Shown: in pieces, positions 11,482 through 24,733 of the stretch
Layout of the letters: every line of letters begins with the position of its first letter
Numbering within the stretch: position 1 is the stretch's first letter
Translations under genes and position numbers: made by a program
Notes under the pieces: generated by a model
Seen by the model: only the letters and a program-made list of their open reading frames with translations
Told to the model about the DNA's origin: nothing
Databases searched by the model: none
Assembly (NCBI RefSeq): GCF_000090795.2
Contig: NW_003546301.1
Location: 124,001-188,000, forward strand
Direction: 5' to 3'
DNA: 64,000 bases
Source: Amphimedon queenslandica
Lineage: Eukaryota; Porifera; Demospongiae; Haplosclerida; Niphatidae

Positions 11482-13498
11482 CTAAAAGTAAGAGGACAAG
11501 AAGTAAAAGTTGCAAGAGGTGTTTCTATTGTACATAAATGCATACGGTGCATTGATCTGATCATGGTGATATATCCCTAGCTGCTAAACAGCAGTGTTAT
11601 AGCCCCCAGTAATACCTAGGGCTATACTCTGGGGTTACTAATATTTGCTTAGTTACAATGTATGCCTCAGGGGTCTGAATGAAGCCATGGATGCAATGCC
11701 ACCTGTCCACACATAACATGTATACTGCCTCCCACTACCAAAGCCTAATGGACACTTATAAGAAGCAATTAACACTACACTTCAGTCAATGGTTCATTGC
11801 TGCACAAGCATGCATGGCAACAATGTTTTGATTTATAATTGGTGCTTATATGCATTATGAATATAAAAATATCAATATTATGTGAATTTCTTGCTCCAAT
11901 TTGTTAAATAAAAAAAATCAATTATGAAAAAAGACAAATCACACATGTTCAGTCATGCTGAAGTTAAATTTTCTATCATTATTAAAAAATTTTATTTCTA
12001 AGCAAAAACCCTAGATTATACGACAATAATATGATTTATACTAACAAAACATGTAGAAAATGCACTAAGACATGTACTATGTATAACATAATGTATAGCT
12101 CAAAACTTTCAAAGTTGACAACTTTCACAGTTTAGGCATTACACAAAGTTTTAATCACAAAAATTTTTAGGGTGTGATTGTGTAGGCGTGGACTTGCCTT
12201 AATTAAGTGAGCATGTATGTCTTAAAATGGCACTCTATAGAGCGGTTTCATATGACGTCGTAGCATGTGTCATAATTACTTCCGTATCGCAAAATGGCAA
12301 ATTTGCCATTCACTTGTACAGCACTATAAACTCTTCTGGCAGGCTTCCTTAAATATTAGCATGGCTAATTCATGCTGTTCTTTGATTTGCCTAGACTCAG
12401 GGATGCAAAGGAAACAAGAAGTCCTTGGATAGAGAACCAGTGAAGCGGCCGAAGTGAACACAGTCTTGTCTTGCTACTCCTATAATTATTGCTATCGCTA
12501 CTTTTCTGCTTACTACTGCCATAATTGTACTCCTTTTCTGCCTTGTGCTGTTATAGAAGAAGCAACTTTACTGCTGTAAACAAATGAGGCTCATAAATTT
12601 TTGCCATACAAAAGTCATTATGACGTCAAAAGGTGACACCACTGCAACCGCTTATTAGCTGTACCTCGGAAAGAAGAACAAGACTCTATTACACTCATGC
12701 TTTTAATTTGCTTGATACTGTGGGCAGGCATTGCAATATGTATCCACCAATCATCTATCATGTACAGTACTGCTCAGCTATAAGTTTTCATTTACATGAG
12801 TGATCTCGAGCATTACCTGCAGCATTACTTGCAGCATTACTTGCATTTGCTACTAGCAAGAATACATAATATCTTGCTACTAGTGCACCACAAAACGAGA
12901 TAAGTACGTGATAAATACACAATACAGGCATTACTTTGTACATGATAAGTAAACTTATACCTGAGTGGTAGGTACTGTATCTACTTGAATTTTCATGTTT
13001 TATATTGTATGTGCTTTTACTAACACCATTTAATTTTATGTATTAACTTGTATTTTGCTATGAACTTATCACAAAATAAACTGATACTAATAACAAAATA
13101 ACTGGACTAATTACATTATTTTAAAAAAAGAGCAAGTGCTCAATGAGGGTAAGGAGAAGAAGAGTGAATATGACTAGCCGAAAGTGACTAAAGCATGAAT
13201 ACTGTAGCCCTTTTAATACTAGTTATTAAAGTTAATTGATTAATTAATGTACTTAATGACATTAATAACTATTAATAGTAGATACAAGAAGTATTGCTAT
13301 GGCTATCTTATAACTACATCTCTCTACTTTTTCGATACTTTATCGTATACATGTAAATATGAGTATCATGTATACATGTGCAATGTCTGGCTGTGAGAGC
13401 TCTCCATAGGTGATGCCACCTTCAAGCATAGAGCTGCTAGCCACATCTTAATCTGGGCTATTTGCGAAAGTTTTATTATCATTATCATTATTATTATT
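11482..13498. other. Gene-free stretch upstream of the Kelch gene
   Basis: No coding exon is supported, although the missing first exon of the Kelch-like gene should lie somewhere here. A weak inverted-repeat element may span 12241-12652: AGCGGTT with GACGTC nearby at the left, GACGTC and AACCGCT at the right. Its flanks (TATAG and TATTAG) are only similar, so I give it low weight. The rest is AT-rich sequence with scattered TACATG motifs. Confidence 0.45.
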
Positions 13499-14331
13499 GG
13501 GGCGAGCATTAGGGAGACCCACACTAATCTGTCTAGGTCTATTTGCGTTACGTCTTGTTTGTGAACGGAAGAATACGAAAATTAAATTAGCATACTAATG
13601 ATAAATTTGGACCACGTGGGCAAAATTTATTTAGAGGGTGTGTTCAAAAAGAACAAGATGGCGGACATTTTAATGGGACAAACTCAGATTGAGTTTCTAA
13701 CAGCTAGATAAAGAGAGAGGGGCTATCTAAAGCATCTCTAAAGGCTGAAGAACTTAAAAGCAGTTGATCTAAGACTCCTCTAGATTAGTCCTCTCATTGA
13801 CAGAATTAAAATTATGAGAGAAGCTTGATTAGAAATTTAGCTTGCCATATTTTCTCAAAGTATTAGGACAGTTCATTCTTGTCTCTTTTACTAGGTCATT
13901 TTGGTCAGTGGTGTTAAATAGTGGGTTTGCTCTGTTCAGACCCAGCCAGACTATGAGGCTGGGGTCTGAATATGCATGCACGTTAAGAGCTGGATTGATT
14001 TTATTTCAGTAGTTTTATTTCAAAAAGATGTTAATTGATGGAAGCTTGATAACTATGGTAACATAACAACCAATCAAATTACAAAAAAACTTTTATTACT
14101 ACGGCTAACTTTGGTAACTTAATGCTGGCACATTTTTCCAAAGTGACAGGATAGTTCATCCTTGTCTCTTTTAATGGGTCATTTTGGTTGTGTTGACAGA
14201 CCCCGGCCATGAGGCCGGGTTCTGAATATGCATGCAGGCTAAGAGCTGGATTGATTTTATTTAGTTCAATTATAATTTCAATAGTTAATTGATGGCTCAT
14301 GCTCGCCCCTTCAATGTTTACATTCACCCTA

Positions 14332-14332
<1 letters not shown>
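13499..14332. mobile_element. Helentron-like non-autonomous element, copy A
   Basis: The left end GGGGCGAGCAT is repeated inverted near the right end (ATGCTCGCCCC at 14299-14309), but the element seems to continue about 23 bp to CTAG followed by T (TTCAATGTTTACATTCACCCTAG). The copy at 50.7 kb has the same right end, so this extension belongs to the element. Subterminal inverted repeats plus a CTRR-T 3' end recall Helentron/Helitron-type rolling-circle passengers; this is inference. Inside, a block of about 120-140 bp (GACAGTTCATTCTTGTCTC to GCTGGATTGATTTTATTT) occurs twice, near 13868-14008 and 14148-14261. No replication protein is encoded. A (TTA)n tract follows directly. Confidence 0.6.

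Positions 14333-14366
<34 letters not shown>
14333..14366. repeat. (TTA)n microsatellite
   Basis: About eleven TTA units abut the right end of the Helentron-like element, which suggests insertion into, or growth from, an AT-rich simple repeat. A similar TTA tract lies just left of the element. Confidence 0.9.
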
Positions 14367-14367
<1 letters not shown>

Positions 14368-14457
14368 GCTTTACAAATTCAGACAAAAGAGACACAATGA
14401 TTAAGAGATGAATCTGAAAAACATATACCAACTTGTGGCAGAGCCTACATGCACAAC

Positions 14458-14495
14458 ACACACACACACAACACGCACGCACACACGCACGCACG

Positions 14496-14563
<68 letters not shown>
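14458..14563. repeat. (CA)n / (CACG) microsatellite
   Basis: About 100 bp of CA dinucleotides with a GCAC-interrupted left part (ACGCACGC units) that grades into pure CA at the right. The minus-strand cysteine/valine open frames here are artefacts of the repeat. Confidence 0.97.
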
Positions 14564-14565
<2 letters not shown>

Positions 14566-14566
14566 A

Positions 14567-15580
14567 GCAAGCAAATTGACTAAATAACAGTGCAAAGCAC
14601 AGGCTATTTAATAATCTTAGATCTCATACAAATAGTTACAGGTGTTATGATTACGACTCAAGAGTGAGTGCTTTTGCGAATATCTTTCTTTTCACTCATT
14701 TGCAAAAGTTTTGAACCTCAAAAGTTTTGAGCTATACGATACCAACTTTAAATTGCTAAATTACGGCCATCTATCAATAAATTAAAGTTTATATTATAAA
14801 AACATTTCAATATTAATCTTTCATAGCAACATACACATTATGTGAGCGTTAGTTAAAACCATTTCTATAGGTAGAAGCACTGGAACAGAACTAAATTTAA
14901 TTTCGTATCAATTAACTGACCAACGTGAAGTCAGGTGGCAAAATTACACTTAAGGTTGAACATATTAGTAGCAATTAAGATGAAATACATGCACATGTAA
15001 TAGGGAATAGGTGATGTAGATAATTAGTAGGTAACAAATGGGTGGTGACAAGATGATAGCAGAATAATAAACATAAGATAGAGTAAAATTATGTTTTCCC
15101 ATGAGGTCCAAAAGGAGAGGATTTAATCATATTGTGTGAAATTTTTTATCAGTGTTGTGCTTAGACAAGGAAAACTTTATGCAGCAAGAAAAAATGTGCA
15201 TCTACATTTCATAATGTACAAGTATACACCATAAACCCAATAGCTTCTGGCAGAATGGTGAGTACATGATGGACCAAGAAAAAGGTCTTATATGTACATG
15301 TATATTGCACAAAATTTTTTTAGCTCTACAATAAGTAATTCTTAGTATGAGTGTGGTTTTTGACACTACCACATATTTTATAGAAATATTTTTTATAGTA
15401 AGCCAAGTTGCAGTCATGTAATTGTCATACAATTATGTGGATAATAGTTCACTCCATATGAAAAATAAAAGTGGATAAACGATAGTTTGGTGTGATTGTG
15501 GAGGCCTAAGCAAGTGTAGGGATCTAGAATCCCCCACCAGGCACATAACAGCATTATTTGCAAAGTATCCTTATACTGTT
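14567..15580. other. Stretch without a supported gene
   Basis: AT-rich with no frame that shows domain similarity. Downstream exons of the minus-strand gene that begins at 15906 could lie here (a candidate segment near 15200-15290 codes for aromatic and hydrophobic residues), but no splice chain could be proven. Confidence 0.4.
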
Positions 15581-15780
15581 ACTATTAAATTTCCAAACAC
15601 AAAATTACACCCAAACAGCAGCTAGCTATTACAAATATTAGAGCAGCTTTACATTTAAACTTTAAATACAAGTTCCTACCAACATTAAAAGGCATATATA
15701 AATTCATTTGAATTTTTCGAGGCATTTTTGTAGGGCTCGGGCTATCACGAGCAAAGTGAAGAGCTAGATCTAGCACTAAC

Positions 15781-15906
15781 CTGGGGAGCTTCTCTGTCTC
15801 TGGTAGATAAGTAAGGTGTGTATGATGGCCTAGAAGGTAGGAAAGACTCTTCAATTGGTCCTTCAATTTCCAGGTCCTCGTAGTAGCTTTCTCCTCGGCC
15901 ATCCAT
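15781..15906 (-). CDS. First coding exon of an unidentified gene
   Basis: From the ATG at 15906 a 42-codon exon ends exactly at CCCCAG before a GTTAGT donor. It encodes an acidic, Tyr- and Pro-rich start (MDGRGESYYEDLEIEG, then SYTPYLSTR). Downstream at 15585-15665 another minus-strand frame codes for a hydrophobic stretch (AALIFVIASCCLGVILCL) that could be a membrane helix, but the joining phase could not be settled. A short acidic N-terminus before a membrane segment would fit a small TMEM-type protein; that is speculation. The ATG is 178 bp from the start of the RhoGAP gene on the other strand, which supports a shared promoter and hence a real gene. Confidence 0.45.
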
Positions 15907-16084
15907 TTTCTTTCGAATCTCCTCCCATTATATCAGTGGGTGTGCCACATGACATCTTCCTCAATTCTGTCGACATTTCACTGACAGCACGTATCGGCTG
16001 TCGGCTGGTTGTGTTGTGTCTGGCTCACTCTCTGTTGTCTGGTACTCAGCGGCAGGACTGAGAGCTCTGTTTATTGGAAACTAA

Positions 16085-19000
16085 ATGGCAGCGAAGCATT
16101 TTAACCGTTTCAAGCAACTGGCAGGAGAGAAGCTCTCAGTGTGAGTGTTAAATATGTCCATTTTAGTACTAACTCATCAATTCTGAAACAATTTACACAG
16201 TCGAGAGAAGTCAGACCGATTGACGTCAAGCTTAAGTGAGGTTAGAACAATGTTGGTTTATTGTGCCGTTGTGTTTGTGATCGGTGTTTGATTAATTGAA
16301 CTTGAACTTGTTTGTATATAGAGGTTCCCCATCTTGAAAGTATCCTTTAAATTATTGATATTAAATGCAATGATGTTTGTATGTCACTGTTTGTACATTC
16401 ACTTTACAGGCGGAGAAGAAAGTGGAAGAGATTCGTAGCAGCTGTCAATCAGTAATAAAGAGATTGCATGCATGTAATCAAGGTTCTGGTAGTACATTTG
16501 AGAAACATCAGGTATGCAATTATGTATACATGTAAGTCTGAGATAGCTTTGTTTTAATGTTTCTAGAAAAAGTTGCCACATTATGCATTAGGAGTAAGTA
16601 TGATGGAGTCAGCAACTTCAATGGAAGCTTCTGTTTTATCGTAAGTGATGAGTTTTGATTTTTATCTATTGGACAAATGGATTGTTGCAGAAATATTTTA
16701 AAGGAAGTAGGCCAAGCTCAGTTAGATATATCTAGTCATTTAACAGAGTATGAAATGGCTATGGAAAATGATATAATTCAGAATATTAATTCTATATTAG
16801 AAGTAAGTCTGTTTTCTCCTGATGGTACCAAATGGTGCATAACATAAGATTAATCACTAAAATGTGTCACTATTTGTGTTACTTTGTTTTGCTTATGATT
16901 AGTAACTATTTTATATTTTAGGAGTGTAAGAAAGTTGACAAAGCAAAAAAGAAACTTTCTTCTGCTCGACTCGATATGGATGGAACTAGAAATCGGTTAT
17001 TAGTGCCCGTTATGCAATGTTTTGAGTATTATTATTTAAAGGTATCAGTCTATTCAAGACAAATTTTCTCCCAGAGCAGAAACAGTGAAATCAGAACTTG
17101 ATCAGGCAATATCTCACTTTGAACAGTGCCAGGTTTGAGGCTTTTTTGATATGTACTTTTATTTGTAAACTCAGGACACTTATGCCACAGAACTTTTTTC
17201 ATTCTTAAGTAAAGAAAGAGAATTAGCTGATTTAATGCATAAAGTGAGGTTACCTTTTGTCATTTCAATTGTAATAGTTTACATAATTGTTATTAGATGA
17301 CTGTTCTTCAAATTACACATCTGAAAGAAAAACTCAATGTGTTAGATGAAATACTACCACGCCTAAATAAGACATTAGGTATGTTACATGTACTTTGTTG
17401 TTTTGCATATCATCTTTTGTGATGCCAAATCATGCTATTATGTTTGATGTTTTTGTTTCAGATGTGAGTGCTGAACGTCCAGCTTTTGGTTTCTGTTTAT
17501 TGGATCATCTTAAATTGACTGAAAGGACCATCTCTTATGTTATAGAAGAATGCTGTTTAGAATTAAGGAGACGGGGAATGAAAATGGAAGGGATATTCAG
17601 ACTTGCTGCTAGTGCTGCTAAATTGAAACTTCTTAAAGTATCTGAATATCTCATTCATTCTATTGTGCATTTAAAACTTATTAGAATGCGTTTGATGCTG
17701 CCTCTGCTGACGTCTCAACTCATGATCCACATACAGTCGCTGGTAAGGCCTTGTCATTATGTTTTTAGTTTGCAGTGTTTGTTATACATGTAGGTGCATT
17801 GAAGCAATATTTAAGAGAACTACCGGATCCTATATTAACGCACGAACTTCATGCTGATTGGGTTGCTGCCGCCGGGTAACTAATATATTCCTTATTATTG
17901 ATTATTTTACCTATTTCATTTAGAGTTGCTAATGAAGGTGAGCGAATGCAACAGTTATGGTCTGTAACACAAAACCTTGCTCCTGAGAATCGAGAAAATT
18001 TGAGGTAAGCCCACTGTTGGAAACTCATCTTTTGTTGAAGGACATTTATCTTATATTCATGAGTTTGTTAGTGTCCACAAGGTACAGTAATTGTAGATCA
18101 TTCCATTGACTACCTACACAAAGAATTGTGGCTGTGTATATTTTACATTGATCTTTTCAAGCTTTCAAAAATGATACCAAAAAGATATCAATGTCAAGTG
18201 TTCATTCTTGTGAACTATATGTCTGTAGCGACTTGTTGCAGGGTTCTGCCCAGAAAAAGATTAGAGGTGGTGGAGACTAACATTGTTCCTTTTAAACTTA
18301 TGTACACCATACTAGTAGACTACAATATATGCTTTATGTATGGTTATTAGTATTAATTGGATGGTTGGCCTAAGTGATGAACTGGTTGGTTCATTTGTTG
18401 AGGTGGTTGTCCCGACCAACCCCAACCACCATAGGCAGAACTATGCTTGTACATGTATGTTCATTGTTGTACTCTTATTATGGCCAAGTAAATTTGTGGC
18501 TTCAGATGTGGATATAATATTGTACTTTTAAAATTAATACTACTTGGCGCAGATGTTCAATTTCCTATTTGTTTCAGATATTGCTAGCAATATTGTCAAT
18601 ACAGTTGGCATTACTGTAAATATCATTAGGTATTTGATGTGGTTCTTACATGATCTTTCAAAATACCATGAACACACTAAAATGAATGTGAACAACATTG
18701 CAATTGTTATTGGTCCTAATCTTCTGTGGTCTAAAAATGAGACAATGTAAGATTTATCTCTTCAGTGTATTTTATTGAGTCCAAATGTAGGCAAGGACTG
18801 GTTGGAGAAACAGCTCTGTATACAAGAATAGCAGATTGTTTTGTTAGGCATCCTTCATATTTCTTTGGTGACCCTCCTGCTTTACCTGATGATTTAGCTT
18901 CACCTGATGTAAAAGAGGAGCCTCCATTGTTTTCACCAACAAATGAGCCAAGCACTCCTGTTAGTAATGAAGACTGTGATTTTGAACAAGCTCCCACTGA

Positions 19001-19444
19001 TCCTGGTGATTTAGAACGTAAGTTTGACAAAAATAATGAAATAATATTGACTTTTTGCTATTATTTTAGAGCAAGACACTTCATCACTAAATAAACCTCA
19101 TGCTCTGCCTATTACTACTGAAGAAAGGTTTGTAGTTAGTAACTGGTTCCACTATTAATATATTTCTATGCATTAGACCTACTCCTCCTGCACGGAGAAA
19201 TAGAAGCATAAAGAGGCAGCAACCGCAACCAGATGCTAGCCCTATACCTTCGTCTCCAAAAACACCAACTGGTCGTCCTTCGCGTCCTGCCCCTCAGCCT
19301 CCTCCTAGTCGTAGTAAAGCTCGTCCTCCACCTCCATCACCACCACGTGAAAAATCATCCCCAGCACTTCTGAAAGAAAAGCCATCACCTCCACCTCCTT
19401 TCAAGCCAAAGGACTCTTCGGTTGATGAAGAAACAGTGCTCTGA
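16085..19444 (+). CDS. ARHGAP17: BAR-RhoGAP protein of the RICH/ARHGAP17 type
   Basis: Seventeen exons splice in phase to 588 residues: 16085-16140, 16201-16240, 16410-16511, 16567-16640, 16691-16802, 16922-16995, 17042-17132, 17175-17243, 17297-17378, 17462-17637, 17685-17742, 17794-17875, 17924-18004, 18630-18746, 18791-19017, 19070-19127, 19177-19444. The N-terminal 230 residues are a BAR domain (start AAKHFNRFKQLAGEK, as in human KKQFNRMKQLA). The RhoGAP domain (about 235-440) has the arginine finger in EGIFRLAAS, then LKQYLRELPDP and IAIVIGPNLLWSKNE. The tail is Pro/Ser-rich with many PxxP and PPPP sites for SH3 proteins. RICH proteins turn off Cdc42/Rac at curved membranes and junctions. 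A possible 18-nt microexon (16322-16339) could add six residues without changing phase. Several introns are only 43-54 nt. Confidence 0.9.
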
Positions 19445-20080
19445 TACATAATGTACGTAACTATACTTTCTTTGTTATTTAGTGCACTAGTGGAAGATGT
19501 GACTTTATTTCAATTTTACCATTAAGTTGTTGTGTTCAGTGTTCCTGTTATTGATTATTAATTATTATTATTATTTTATTTAATGATTATACTATCCAGT
19601 ATCCAGAAATAAATGTAAGTGTTGAGCGATGTTAATGAGCAAAAAAATGGAGTAGGATGCATAATTGACACTATTACAATTTTGTGTCGTGCCAGGAGGT
19701 AATGGATGGAAGATGACAATGGTGAAGAATTTTGTAATTAGCATTGCATAAAAATTAATTTACTACCAAGACCAAGATGAAGTCTTTGTGATGGCAAGTT
19801 GCTCAGTACTGCTTTTCAAACAAAGCAAAGTCATTATAGTGTTAAATCACCAAAATACATTAATTTTTGTTAAAAATATAATTACCAGTCACATAAAGGA
19901 ACTAACAAAGACTCAGTTCATTTAAGGGTTGATAAAAATTACATCAGCCTCAAAGCATCCATGATAATGGATTTTGCTATAAGACATCAAAGTATTATCA
20001 ACAATAATATGAACTGCTATGGACAGAGTAAAAAGTCTATATTCCAAAAGACACCCCACCACCACTAATCTCCTTGCTTT
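19445..20080. other. Convergent intergenic region and MSRB1 3' UTR
   Basis: This lies between the RhoGAP stop (plus) and the MSRB1 stop (minus). If MSRB1 is a selenoprotein, its SECIS hairpin should be here on the minus strand. I scanned for ATGA, an apical AA and a distal GA. ATGA occurs near 19831 and 19918 (minus sense), but I could not fold a stem of the expected 10-13 bp by eye, so the SECIS stays unproven. Confidence 0.5.
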
Positions 20081-23000
20081 TTAAGATTTCTCTTTAAAGG
20101 TCAAGGAGGATGAGAATATTCAGAAACGAGATTTTCCATTAGGACCATCACCGACAAACTCATGGCCCAATCCATTTCCACATTTTGAACATGATACCTA
20201 TTTAAGAAAAGGAATCATTAATAAGGCCAGTACAAAATCTACATAAGGAAAGTTTCTATAATACTGTAAGTGTACATTGACAGAGCCATGATTTTAAGTA
20301 CTTCAGCATAATCAATAACTATATACCCTTTACCAATAATACATGTAGTCCCATATTATAGTCAGTTTCTTTTAGGCAAGGAAATAGCATTTGATGCCTC
20401 GTCTCATTAATTTGATTATTGTAACTAAACTTTAAGCACATGCCCCCAAATTCTTAATAAAATTCCAACAATGAGGACAATAGCATGAATCATTGATTCT
20501 ATGAATTTTAAGCTGGAGGTCCATGGGGTCCATTTAAGGCTTACATGTACAGTACACAATTTTACACAGCCTTTGAAATTGTAGGCTAATGTTGCATTAA
20601 ATTATTAATATTAATCATAAAACTGAATATAGCTAAAATAATTATAATTAATAATTAGAAGCAATATGCTTCGAGCATCTTTAGAACGTACACAATGCAT
20701 AATAAAGATAAAGAAACCATGGAATGCAGTCAATAAGACATGTTTCTACTGTTTAGTTGACCTACAAATGACACTTTGGGACTAGAGCAGTCTCTGCTAC
20801 ATGGTGTCCTTTCTATCAATGGTTAATTAATTAATTTACTGGGGAATAAACAAATGTGCCTTATAAAGAGGTGTCTTTTATAAGCAATCCTTTATAATGT
20901 ACTGTAGACAATTCAAAGGCTTACTATCTCATTCAGTATGTCACATAGTGACATGTCGTGTATGTGAGACCAAGAGTAAATAATGGGTGTGACTGTTTTA
21001 ACTCAAAATTTACTGTGGTAAAACATTACAGTAAAACATATTGCAATTGCTTACTAATTTGCAGTTGAGATAGCAATTGAGATTGACACGACACACTATT
21101 AATTGCAGCCATTAGTATTATAGAAAAATAAGTATAAACATAATTATAGAGACTGTCAAGTGTAAGGTTGTGTGCATCCAGCTAGGTCATATCATAGTCA
21201 TGGAAAAATAATTTGGTAACAAATACGTGTAGTTTGGGCAAATGATTCGAGAAGCATACTTTATTCAGGAAATTAAAAATGACAAATATCATTATTGTGG
21301 ATGCATACTTCACTCCAGTGGCAATACATGTATAAAGAGACAGCATACACAGTATATTTTTCGGGAAAATATCACTATACACAAAATCAAAGTTAGAAAA
21401 CTATATACATTAAAAAGAAAGCCAATTTTTTGAAAAAAATATTCATCTTCATGTATCGTTCAAGTAATACCATAGATAATAGAGACTACGCAACTGTGAT
21501 AGGAAACGGGATCACGTGATCCATTACATTGTGTATAACTGGGCTGTACAGTCCTTGTCTGCTGCCATGTTGGCCTACCGTTAGTCGGTTTTTGTCTTTT
21601 CTACAAAATCTGAGGGATTATAGGGACATTCTTACGTTGCATGATTTGCATCATGAGGTAAGCATTGTATTTTATCACTTACTCTTGTAAAATAAGCTTT
21701 CTATTGCGTTGGCTATACAATGGCCTCGCTATAAACAAGAGTTTATACTCATTTTTGCCTTGTCTCCCTCTGTAGGACACAGGTTCATTTGGCTTACTTT
21801 TGGGATTGACGCTGTTACAACCTAAATGGTTCAGCCCATTGCTTAAGCTATGTATTCAGATCCATATAAGCTTTATCCTCCACCTTTTGAGACAAAATAA
21901 CTTGCAGACTCATATATTTTTGTCTCCCTCTCCTGCTTCAAGCAAGGATTTGTTTGAATTAAAGATTTTACTTTTGTTTAAAGATAATATTGATATATTG
22001 ATTCAATGATAGTTGTGGCTATTATTTGTTTAAATTCTTTAATTATGGCAATTTTTTTTAATTGTGCAGCACTTTACAGTAGTAAACAAAGTTAATTCTT
22101 TAATAACTATTCATAGCTAGCATAATAATAAGACACAGAGTGTATCTCTGTTTCCAATCCCATATACATAGTCTCTATTATCTATGGTAATACTAAACTG
22201 ATAAATAGTAAGGTTATCTATCACATATGGATATTGCTTCATATTGATTTCCATAATATGACTGCATCCACTAAAAGGGAATGTCTGTTAACAGAGGTTA
22301 AAGTTACGTCTAATCAAAGACGCCCCACAGAACTTACTGTATTGCGAATAATTTATTAGATGGACTTAAATTTGGGGAATTTGGTGTTTTCATAGCCATT
22401 TGCCTAAGTAAAAATCAGGTATTTTGAGCCATTATGCACATGTTCAGTGGTACGTGGTCAAAAATTCGACAAATTAAAATTCCCCAATCACCAAAATTTA
22501 GCAATTCGCCAAACTTAACTCCCTCCAAAATTTTCTTTTATACAAACAGCTGAACAACTATACTCTTTTCTACTTCAATTCTTCCTTCTTAACACAATAA
22601 GTATAGTTATCACTATAACAACAAGTAGCTCAAGATATTGTCTAGGTCATGCCAATTAAATTATGCTTCCACTTTCACAGAATCACAGGTGAATTCTCAT
22701 GCAGACAGCCAACGTATGCATAATTACAGCAAAAGGATAATGAAATAATGAATCACTCATGCAGGTGTGTTTAGGTATGTGTGAAGAAGCTTGGGATGGC
22801 CCAATCTACATGTAACTACATGTAGTTATTCTAAAATGAAGCAAATTCTCACCAAAGATTAAAATACACCAACAAGGCTACAGGTAAAAAAACCTCATCT
22901 ATTATTAATAAGAAATAACTGTTTGAATTTTTTGCCCATTAATCACAAAATTTTAAAATTGACCCAAAATATACACTGTTCTCCAGCTAATGACACTCCT

Positions 23001-23289
23001 GATAAAAATTTTAATGTGACATAACAACAAAAAGGTGTTAATAATAGTATTTACCTTCCAAGCACTACCATCTGGTCTTTTAGAAACACTGTCAGGAGCT
23101 ACAGTGTCAGAAAATGCAGGCCAGGGACTGGAATGCTCAAACTTCTTAGTACTGTGAAACAACGGCTCTTTGCAATTTGAGCAACAGTACACACCTACAT
23201 AAAGAAAAGTACTGTAGTGTATAACTCAGGCAAATACCTGCTTCAAAGTGATCTTTGTAGACCTCACCACCCCAGCCACAGAAAGACAT
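20081..23289 (-). CDS. MSRB1: Methionine-R-sulfoxide reductase B1, selenoprotein
   Basis: Three exons (23238-23289, 23055-23194, 20081-20197) join in phase to 102 residues. The N-terminus MSFCGWGGEVYKDHFEAG and the blocks HSSPWPAFSDTV and GNGLGHEFVGDGP match animal MSRB1. The four structural zinc cysteines are present as CSNC and CSKC. The codon after KSRF is TGA (20120-20122), and reading continues in frame as IFSSSLTF to a TAA at 20081; human MSRB1 has selenocysteine at this same place (SRFUIFSSS). So TGA very probably encodes the catalytic Sec that reduces methionine-R-sulfoxide in cytosol and nucleus. If TGA were a stop, the protein would lose its active residue. The second intron (2.86 kb) holds the 21470-22187 element. 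It is divergent from RPS15A, 270 bp between starts. Confidence 0.92.
20120..20122 (-). other. MSRB1: In-frame TGA predicted to encode selenocysteine
   Basis: TGA lies between TTC (Phe) and ATA (Ile) in the last MSRB1 exon, at the catalytic position of the family. The downstream frame keeps family similarity for another dozen codons before TAA, which argues against a true stop. Confidence 0.88.
21470..22187. mobile_element. Non-autonomous DNA element, CCATAGATA family, copy 1
   Basis: Inverted ends CCATAGATAATAGAGACTA (left) and TAGTCTCTATTATCTATGG (right), flanked on both sides by TAATA, a 5-bp target duplication. The subterminal region contains TAGGAAACGG, which matches GATTGGAAAC in the copies at 35.5 and 48.2 kb. 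No transposase is encoded in its 718 bp. It lies in MSRB1 intron 2. Confidence 0.85.
22188..23054. other. Rest of MSRB1 intron 2, with a decayed inverted repeat
   Basis: No coding exon. Between about 22338 and 22550 there are blocks such as AATTTGGGGAATTTGG and their rough complements (CCCCAATCACCAAAATTTAG), which look like an old MITE of the TACYGTA type whose ends have drifted. Confidence 0.4.
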
Positions 23290-23559
23290 GGTAGGATATG
23301 CTGACAGTAACAATATACAATAAGATGGAGGTCAGTTGCCAGGGTTTGTATGGGAGTGGCTTGAGGAGGAGGAGCTACATGTCGCGCGTGATCCTAGAAA
23401 CATATTCTGCGCATGCGTCAACTCTGATCTTCCTTTTTCTGCACATGGCGTAGTGCTTTGGCGACAATAACAGGAGATCTAAACAAATCTTTCTTCAGGT
23501 ATGATTCATTTTTACTCTGACAAGATAAATGTATGCCCTAACTAAGGTATTGGATAACC
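23290..23559. promoter_or_regulatory. Shared divergent promoter of MSRB1 and RPS15A
   Basis: Only 270 bp separate the two start codons. On the RPS15A side a pyrimidine-rich run (CTTCCTTTTTCTGC, near 23430) may hold the 5' TOP transcription start usual for ribosomal protein mRNAs. A 5' UTR intron probably runs from GTATGA near 23499 to the AG just before GTATTGG near 23547. Confidence 0.55.
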
Positions 23560-24591
<1,032 letters not shown>

Positions 24592-24733
24592 TGCAGAACA
24601 ATTTTGAAATAATATTGTATTAATTGATAATAATTATAACAAAAATTCTATTCAAACAGTTTCTTGCAACATATTACTAGCTAGTTCTTACTGACAAGCT
24701 AAGAGAAGGTAATAGCAACTAAATAAATGATTA

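Noticed and set aside
12241-12652. Inverted AGCGGTT/AACCGCT pair with GACGTC near both ends
   Set aside because: Pairing is short and flanks do not match well; noted only inside the gap entry.
14363-14595. Two minus-strand frames made almost wholly of Cys-Val and Cys-Val-Arg-Ala
   Set aside because: They are translations of the (CA)n and CACG microsatellite.
18765-18790. Acceptor at the CAG near 18765 that would keep YFIESKCR in ARHGAP17
   Set aside because: It would make a 19-nt intron and shift the frame; the acceptor at 18790 gives a normal 44-nt intron and matches the family length.
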